Origin: Caldithrix sp.
GTDB taxonomy: Bacteria > Calditrichota > Calditrichia > Calditrichales > Calditrichaceae
NCBI GenBank assembly: GCA_020720405.1
Contig: DYOS01000021.1
Coordinates: 1 to 37,634 of the forward strand
DNA: 37,634 bases
Reading direction: 5' to 3'
How positions within the stretch are numbered: the stretch's first letter is position 1; each line of letters begins with the position of its first letter. Below, in pieces: positions 32,392 to 37,634 of the stretch. Below the pieces are notes generated by a model. It saw only the letters and a program-made list of their open reading frames with translations. It searched no databases and had not been told where the DNA came from. A program made the translations under genes and the position numbers.

Positions 32392-33678
32392 TTAAACCCA
32401 GCCGCGGTCTTTTACTGCCTGGGCTACCCGGCCGATGGAGATAACATAAGCCGCATCCCGCATGTAAAGTTTCCGGCTGCGGGCCAGATCGCTCACCGCC
32501 CGGAAACCGGTGGTCATCTTGGTATCCAGCTTGGACAGCACTTCCTCTTTTTCCCAGAAATAATTCATATTCGACTGAACCTGCTCAAAATAGCTGCAGG
32601 TTACGCCGCCGGCATTAGCCAGAAAATCGGGAATAATAAAAATACCGCGCTTTGAAATCTCGGCATCAGCATCCGGTGTTGTCGGTCCATTGGCGCCTTC
32701 ACCAATAATTTTGACACTCTTTTTAATGCTGTTAACGGTTTCACCGGTAACCTGGTTTTCAATAGCTGCCGGCAGAAGAATATCAACTTCCTCTTCAATC
32801 CAGGCATTACCGGCCAGTTTTAGGTAACCGAGATCCTGTGCTTTTTTAGGATCGATACCGCCGAAACGGTCGGTAATACTGCGCAGTTCATTCAGGTCAA
32901 CACCGGTTCTCTTCTTATAGGTATAAGAGGTTTGGTCGTTCTGATCCCAGCAGGAAACAGCAGTGACCGTTCCGCCCAGCTGGGTGAATTTTTCAATGGC
33001 ATATTGGGCAACATTGCCAAAACCCTGAACGCTGGCCGTGGTATTTTTAGGATCGAGATTCATATCTTTCAGCGCTTCGCGGATGGTGTAGATCAAACCG
33101 TAACCGGTGGCTTCGGTCCGTCCCAGTGAACCACCCATGCCGACCGGTTTGCCGGTGATAAAGCCAGGGTAACGTCCGCCGTGGATCACTTCAAATTCGT
33201 CGAGCATCCATAACATGTGCTGACCGTTGGTCATAACATCCGGGGCCGGAACATCGGCCAGAGGGCCGACATTTTTAGCAACCTGACGTACCCAGCCGCG
33301 GCAAATCTGTTCCTGCTCACGCAGACTGAGATGATGCGGATCGCAGATAACGCCGCCTTTGCCGCCGCCCAGCGGAAGATCAACTACCGCGGTTTTCCAG
33401 GTCATCCACATGGCCAGGGCGCGCACGGTGTCTACGGTTTCCTGCGGATGGAAGCGGATACCGCCCTTAGCCGGACCGCGGGCGTCGCTGTGCTGAACCC
33501 GGAAGCCGCGGAAGACTTTTGTTGTGCCGTCATCCATTCTGACCGGAATCAGGAAATGAAATTCACGTACCGGTTCGCGCAAAAATGATTTGGCACCGGC
33601 ATCCAGACCAATCAGGTCGGAGACTTTATCAAATTGTGATTGAGCCATTGCAAAGGCATTGAATTCTTTACTTGCCAT
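32392..33678 (-). CDS. gdhA: Glutamate dehydrogenase
   Basis: A 428-residue hexameric-type glutamate dehydrogenase that interconverts glutamate and 2-oxoglutarate plus ammonia. The substrate domain carries RGFRVQHSDARGPAKGGIRF, the catalytic-lysine block LPLGGGKGGVICDP and LADVPAPDVMTNGQHMLW. The Rossmann domain shows SVQGFGNVAQYAIEKF, followed by a charged residue-poor strand end; cofactor preference cannot be decided. PAAIENQVTGETVNSI and IIGEGANGPTTPDAD complete it. An AAAGGA ribosome site is 8 bases before ATG. It is monocistronic and ends at a strong terminator. Confidence 0.96.
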   Translation of the reverse strand: MASKEFNAFAMAQSQFDKVSDLIGLDAGAKSFLREPVREFHFLIPVRMDDGTTKVFRGFRVQHSDARGPAKGGIRFHPQETVDTVRALAMWMTWKTAVVDLPLGGGKGGVICDPHHLSLREQEQICRGWVRQVAKNVGPLADVPAPDVMTNGQHMLWMLDEFEVIHGGRYPGFITGKPVGMGGSLGRTEATGYGLIYTIREALKDMNLDPKNTTASVQGFGNVAQYAIEKFTQLGGTVTAVSCWDQNDQTSYTYKKRTGVDLNELRSITDRFGGIDPKKAQDLGYLKLAGNAWIEEEVDILLPAAIENQVTGETVNSIKKSVKIIGEGANGPTTPDADAEISKRGIFIIPDFLANAGGVTCSYFEQVQSNMNYFWEKEEVLSKLDTKMTTGFRAVSDLARSRKLYMRDAAYVISIGRVAQAVKDRGWV

Positions 33679-34074
33679 AGCCTTGTTCCTTTACTTTAAA
33701 TAGGTTTGAACTTTTTATTGTCGTCCTGCCGGGCGCTTTTCTGAAGCGCTTTCAACGACGTATTAAAGTAAATATAACAAGGGTAAATCTAAAAAAAAAC
33801 TATCATTTTTTATTCATCCCGCCGGGCACTGTGAACCCGCTCTGCTCCAGCCAAATATAAAAAAAACAATAAGATGTCCGACCTGAACCGGCCGTTGATC
33901 AGAATATATAGATGGATTTTTACATAAACTTTCAAAAATAGCAAAATGGGCAGGGTTGAGAAAGATCAAAGATTAAAGATTAAAGATGAACCCCGCAGGG
34001 GTTGAATATGAATAACCGCAGGTGAAACCTGTGGGAAAGGTGAAACCTGTGGAAAAGGTGTAGCCCGTGGTGAA
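33679..34074. other. Intergenic region between gdhA and the sulfotransferase gene
   Basis: No gene-like frame is present in these 396 bases. The gdhA leader side has a hairpin GCGCTT/AAGCGC (33733-33749) about 55 bp before the gdhA start. The sulfotransferase side holds a repeat block at 33989-34071. A short tandem GATTAAA/GATCAAA run lies at about 33964-33987. The gdhA promoter was not located with confidence. Confidence 0.5.
33989..34071. repeat. Dispersed intergenic repeat with palindrome
   Basis: The block opens with the palindrome AACCCC-GCA-GGGGTT (33989-34003), then AATATGAATAACCGCAGG, then two near-identical phrases GGTGAAACCTGTGGGAAA and GGTGAAACCTGTGGAAAA. The 34011-34057 core matches 4-50. 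It lies just past the stop codon of the sulfotransferase gene and may act as a 3' structure. Resemblance to repeats of other FCB genomes is from memory. Confidence 0.55.
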
Positions 34075-35160
34075 CTATTGTTGCAACGGATAACCGAATG
34101 CGTTGAACGTAAAAGCCCATTCGGTATTTATCTGGCGGATACTTTCATCATTTAATTTTGGGTGTTCATTTTTCTTGTATGGTGCCTGATTTTCGAGCCA
34201 TTTCTGCAGCACCGGTTCATAAGCCGGCCAACCGTCAAGCTGTAAAGTCTCATAAATTTTTCTGATCTGACCCGCCTTGTCCTGCTCGAAATCTTCAAAG
34301 CGCAGCTCGCATAATTGTCCCGGACGAAGCAAGGCGCGGTCGGCCAGATAAGCTTCGTACATGACCTTGTATTGTTGAATAATCAGTTTGCGGTCTTTGG
34401 TTGAATCTCTGTGCTGCATGGAAAGATGGCTCACGGTGTGTTGGTAAAGCTGCTCTGTTGAACGGTAAACCTCATACGGATTGCGGATAAGATGAATAAA
34501 CCTGGCCTCGGGGAAGTGGCGGAGCAGCGTTTTTATTCTGGCCGTATGTTGTGGAGATTTGAGCAGAAGTGTTTTATTGTACTTCAGAGTCAGTTTTTTT
34601 AGAAAATAGACCATACTCGCCGCCCATTCGTCAGCTTCCTTTTCGGAAATGTTGAGCAGAGTCAGGTAACGCTCGTAGAATTCTTCCCGGGCCGGGAAAG
34701 CCCAGGCCAGAACCGGTGATTTGAGAGAGAGCAGACTCAGGCCAAATTCATCCTCAGCGGGATCAGAGAAACGGATCATCATATTATCCATCGGCCTTTT
34801 TGCAGCTTCGAGTTTATCCAGATAGCGGCGAATTTTGGGTTCAAGGCTCAAAAAGGTCCACGGATTATAGGTTTCGAGCATATTGGGATAGGCGAACTGT
34901 TCATCAAAAGCCAGAAGTTTGTGCAGCAGAGAAGTGCCGCTTCGCCAGTGGCCGAGGACAAAAACCGGCGCTTGCTTAATTTCCGTTGCCAGAATAGCCT
35001 GTTCAAAATGGCGCAATTCCTGTCTGGCTAGAACGCTGTTGCGCAGACTGAGGATAAGCAGCTTCAGGTAATCCGGCCAGTATTGACCATGACTTTTTCC
35101 AATATTATCAGTAAAAACCTGTTTAAACTGCCTAAATCTTAACCCGGTTAATGTTTCCAT
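34075..35160 (-). CDS. Sulfotransferase family protein
   Basis: A 361-residue PAPS-dependent sulfotransferase-like enzyme. The 5'-phosphosulfate loop is FVLGHWRSGTSLLHKLL near residues 67-83. The 3'-phosphate site is ARFIHLIRNPYEVYRST, in the middle of the protein, preceded by TLLLKSPQHTARIKTLL. A C-terminal helix region completes it. There is no signal peptide, so it should act in the cytoplasm on a lipid, glycan or small molecule. Relatives of this type (PF13469) are widespread; the acceptor is unknown. A weak AAGG lies 6 bases before ATG. It is divergent from ygiQ (185 bp between starts). Confidence 0.9.
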   Translation of the reverse strand: METLTGLRFRQFKQVFTDNIGKSHGQYWPDYLKLLILSLRNSVLARQELRHFEQAILATEIKQAPVFVLGHWRSGTSLLHKLLAFDEQFAYPNMLETYNPWTFLSLEPKIRRYLDKLEAAKRPMDNMMIRFSDPAEDEFGLSLLSLKSPVLAWAFPAREEFYERYLTLLNISEKEADEWAASMVYFLKKLTLKYNKTLLLKSPQHTARIKTLLRHFPEARFIHLIRNPYEVYRSTEQLYQHTVSHLSMQHRDSTKDRKLIIQQYKVMYEAYLADRALLRPGQLCELRFEDFEQDKAGQIRKIYETLQLDGWPAYEPVLQKWLENQAPYKKNEHPKLNDESIRQINTEWAFTFNAFGYPLQQ

Positions 35161-35345
35161 TAAAAACCTTTTTTAAATTCTGTAGTATCTGGGATGTGTA
35201 TTAAAAAACAGCAGTGAAAAACGAGTAGCGGAAAATAAAAATTTGCATCATATTAATCCACTAAAAATTTATTAAAACCAGCCCGGCAGGAATTAAGTTG
35301 GTTAAGCCTGTTGTTTTCCGGAAATAAATAAAACTGAAGTGATAC

Positions 35346-37235
35346 ATGATAAAAGATAAAACAGCCTGGCTGCCGATCACCAGAGAAGAAACGGAATTAC
35401 GCGGCTGGCATGATCTGGATGTGGTTTTGATTTCTGGTGATGCCTATATCGACCACCCGGCTTTCGGAACAGCGGTGATTGGCCGTATTCTGGAACAGGA
35501 AGGTTTGCGCATCGCTATTGTGGCGCAGCCCAACTGGCAGGACGACCTGCGTGATTTTAAAAAATTTGGTCAGCCGAAACTGTTTTTCGGTGTCACTGCC
35601 GGGGCCATGGATTCCATGGTCAACCATTACACCGCCCGGAAACGGCAGCGCTCGGATGATGCCTACACACCGGGTGGTCAACCCGGTTTCCGACCCGATT
35701 ATGCAACCACGGTTTACACCCAGATTCTGAAAAAATTATTTCCGGAAGTACCGGTAATTATCGGCGGCATTGAGGCTTCGCTGCGCCGGGTTACGCATTA
35801 CGATTACTGGTCTGACCAACTAAAACCAGGTATCCTTATCGAGAGCGGAGCTGATTTACTGGTCTATGGTATGGGCGAACAACCACTGCGCGAAATCATC
35901 CGTCTGCTGCGTCGTGGTGTACCTTTTTCTTCGCTGAAAACCATTCCTCAGACTGCATTTTTGCAAAGAAGCGATGAACCGCTGCCGAAGAATAAAAACT
36001 GGGCAGATTTCCGATTGAGTAGTCACAAAGAATGTCTGGAGTCGAAAAAAAAGTTTGCAGCAAATTTTAAACATATTGAACAGGAATCGAATAAGCAGTT
36101 TGCCCGCCGCCTGCTGCAGGACGTAAACCAGCAGCGTTTAGTAATTAATCCGCCTTACCGGACCATGACTACTGCAGAAATTGACGCCTCATTTGACCTG
36201 CCCTTCACCCGGATGCCGCATCCCAAATACAACAAACGCGGACCAATTCCGGCCTATGTTATGATCCGTCACTCGGTGAACACTCATCGTGGTTGTTTTG
36301 GTGGATGCAGCTTCTGTACTATTTCGGCCCACCAGGGAAAAATGATTGCCAGCCGGTCTGAAGAATCCATTCTGCGCGAAGTGCAACAAGTAACACAAAT
36401 GCCCGATTTTAAAGGCTTTATCAGTGATCTCGGCGGACCTTCAGCCAATATGTACAAGATGAAAGGGAAAGTGCAGGCAATCTGTGACCGCTGCGTCAGT
36501 CCCTCCTGTATCCACCCGACCATCTGTCACAATCTGGATATCAATCATCAGCCAATGATCGATCTCTACAGAAAGGCAGCGCAGATTGATGGTGTCAAAA
36601 AAGCCTTCGTCTCCAGCGGAATCCGTTATGATCTGCTGGTGGCTGCGGATGAAAAGCAGGACCGGGAGAATCATTTAACCGGCTATATGGAACAGATCAT
36701 CCGCCATAATATTCCGGGCCGGTTAAAGGTCGCACCCGAGCATACGTCCGGGGATACACTCAAGCTGATGCGCAAGCCTTCTTTTGGATTTTTTCACCGT
36801 TTTAAAAAGAAATATGAGGAAATCAACCACCGGGCCGGACTCGATCAACCGCTGATTCCCTATTTTATTTCAGGTCACCCCGGCTGCGGCATGGAAGATA
36901 TGGCCGAGCTGGCCGCCGAAACCAAAGAGATGGGTTTTCAACTGGAACAGGTGCAGGATTTTACCCCGACACCGATGACCCTGGCCACGGAAATCTATTA
37001 CTCCGGATATCATCCGTACACGATGAAGGAATTCCGAACAGCGCGTTCTGTGCAGGAGAAAAAAGAACAAAGCCTGTTTTTTTTCTGGTATAAAAAGGAA
37101 AATCAGGGCTGGATTGAAAAGGTGCTGACCAGTCTGGGCCGGCTGGATTTGCTGACCCGCCTGCTGCCCGGCCGGGGGAAGAAAAGTAAAAATAATTCCG
37201 GGAAACCGGCCGGCAGAATGCGGTTCCCCGGGTAA
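35346..37235 (+). CDS. ygiQ: YgiQ-family radical SAM protein
   Basis: A 629-residue radical SAM enzyme of the YgiQ (UPF0313) family. The N-terminal domain begins WLPITREETELRGWHDLDVV and LISGDAYIDHPAFGTAVIGR, the family hallmark, and has VIIGGIEASLRRVTHYDYW. The 4Fe-4S site is RGCFGGCSFCTISAHQG near residue 316. LDINHQPMIDLYRKAAQID, RLKVAPEHTSGDTLKLMRKP and the C-terminal QDFTPTPMTLATEIYYSGY complete the pattern. The biochemical role of YgiQ is not established. The basic C-terminal tail (RGKKSKNNSGKPAGRMR) is typical. Only a weak ribosome site precedes the start. Confidence 0.93.
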   Translation: MIKDKTAWLPITREETELRGWHDLDVVLISGDAYIDHPAFGTAVIGRILEQEGLRIAIVAQPNWQDDLRDFKKFGQPKLFFGVTAGAMDSMVNHYTARKRQRSDDAYTPGGQPGFRPDYATTVYTQILKKLFPEVPVIIGGIEASLRRVTHYDYWSDQLKPGILIESGADLLVYGMGEQPLREIIRLLRRGVPFSSLKTIPQTAFLQRSDEPLPKNKNWADFRLSSHKECLESKKKFAANFKHIEQESNKQFARRLLQDVNQQRLVINPPYRTMTTAEIDASFDLPFTRMPHPKYNKRGPIPAYVMIRHSVNTHRGCFGGCSFCTISAHQGKMIASRSEESILREVQQVTQMPDFKGFISDLGGPSANMYKMKGKVQAICDRCVSPSCIHPTICHNLDINHQPMIDLYRKAAQIDGVKKAFVSSGIRYDLLVAADEKQDRENHLTGYMEQIIRHNIPGRLKVAPEHTSGDTLKLMRKPSFGFFHRFKKKYEEINHRAGLDQPLIPYFISGHPGCGMEDMAELAAETKEMGFQLEQVQDFTPTPMTLATEIYYSGYHPYTMKEFRTARSVQEKKEQSLFFFWYKKENQGWIEKVLTSLGRLDLLTRLLPGRGKKSKNNSGKPAGRMRFPG

Positions 37236-37253
37236 ATTGTCATAAACACACGC

Positions 37254-37472
37254 TTAATGCCGGGCTAAAATCTGCTGGGCAAGTTCGATCATGTTCGGAT
37301 ACATGTCCGGAGGTACTGCCGGTTTGCCTAATTTGGTAAATACCATGTAGCGGGCGCATTTTGCCGGATCGCCCTGGCAGTATTTTTTCTTGTAAATCGC
37401 CCCGAGCCCGGAAGTATCCGGCATTTTATCGTTAAAAAAAGGACAACCTGCTAAACTCTTACAATCGGCCAT
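37254..37472 (-). CDS. Small four-cysteine protein, uncharacterised
   Basis: A 72-residue soluble protein with cysteines at 4, 10, 32 and 39 (C-x5-C-x21-C-x6-C) in the context CKSLAGCPFFND and KKYCQGDPAKCARYMVF. The spacing suggests a small metal-binding (Zn or Fe-S) domain. The ending PAVPPDMYPNMIELAQQIL is an ordinary helix. Small proteins of this pattern recur in many anaerobes (recalled, not searched), but no function is known to me. ATG 37472 is chosen over 37490 because GAGG lies 6 bases upstream. It converges on ygiQ with an 18-bp gap. Confidence 0.65.
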   Translation of the reverse strand: MADCKSLAGCPFFNDKMPDTSGLGAIYKKKYCQGDPAKCARYMVFTKLGKPAVPPDMYPNMIELAQQILARH

Positions 37473-37634
37473 TTCAAACCTCGCTTTCAATGTTAATTTT
37501 TGGGTTGAATAAAGTCTCGACCGATGTCATTAAATTATTATTTTAAAATTTACCCCGGAAATTATTGTGCATTAAACAAGAAAAGATTCTACTGTTTTTA
37601 CCCTGAACACCGGACTGGATATACGGATATTGGT

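Overview
The window reads as a chromosomal segment of a Gram-negative-type bacterium of moderate GC. Lipoproteins with lipoboxes, secreted proteins with signal peptides and outer-membrane beta-barrel proteins show an outer membrane. The mix of families (CHASE2 cyclase, PPDK_N/nucleotidyltransferase fusion, Wzi-like barrel, DUF1028, YfbK-like VWA protein, stand-alone glutamate dehydrogenase) and the intergenic repeat style suggest the FCB side of the tree, for example Calditrichota or Ignavibacteriota. That placement is an inference; no rRNA or tRNA gene is visible to anchor it.

Layout. 0.2-3.5 kb: a class V aminotransferase followed by a CHASE2 adenylate cyclase, probably one operon. 4.0-6.3 kb (minus): a Wzi-like outer-membrane barrel translationally coupled to a putative GT-A-type protein. 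6.7-14.4 kb: envelope and signalling genes, namely a lipoprotein, a small possible ATPase-fold protein, a secreted propeller-like protein, a REC-DHp protein without a kinase ATPase domain, a DUF1028 protein, a YncE-propeller/phosphoesterase lipoprotein and a beta-barrel protein. 14.8-21.2 kb: a complete, tightly overlapping trpEGDCFBA operon that converts chorismate to tryptophan. 21.1-25.3 kb: an accessory scar zone. 25.4-37.5 kb: SGNH hydrolase, VWA protein, PPDK_N/nucleotidyltransferase fusion, vapBC, glutamate dehydrogenase, sulfotransferase, YgiQ radical SAM protein and a small Cys-rich protein.

The most unusual part is the 3' end of trpA. An exact 893-bp unit is present twice in tandem, followed by a third partial copy. 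Each unit carries a trpA 3' end plus a convergent toxin-antitoxin pair (BrnT-like toxin, CopG/RHH antitoxin) with a palindromic operator. The trpA 3' ends of copies 1 and 3 differ at about 20 of 123 positions yet both encode a full, plausible TrpA C-terminus. Copy 2 is a precise chimera of the two. This fits insertion of a toxin-antitoxin cassette that brought a replacement trpA tail, followed by one unequal crossover that duplicated it.

Next to it lie wreckage and duplications: a decayed HTH-nucleotidyltransferase gene behind a perfect palindrome, a lipoprotein gene with a 0.4-kb partial duplicate, a dinB (DNA polymerase IV) gene cut after 37 codons, and an IS30-type transposase remnant. A second, intact toxin-antitoxin module (vapBC) lies at 31.6-32.3 kb. 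Four intergenic regions hold palindromic, REP-like dispersed repeats.
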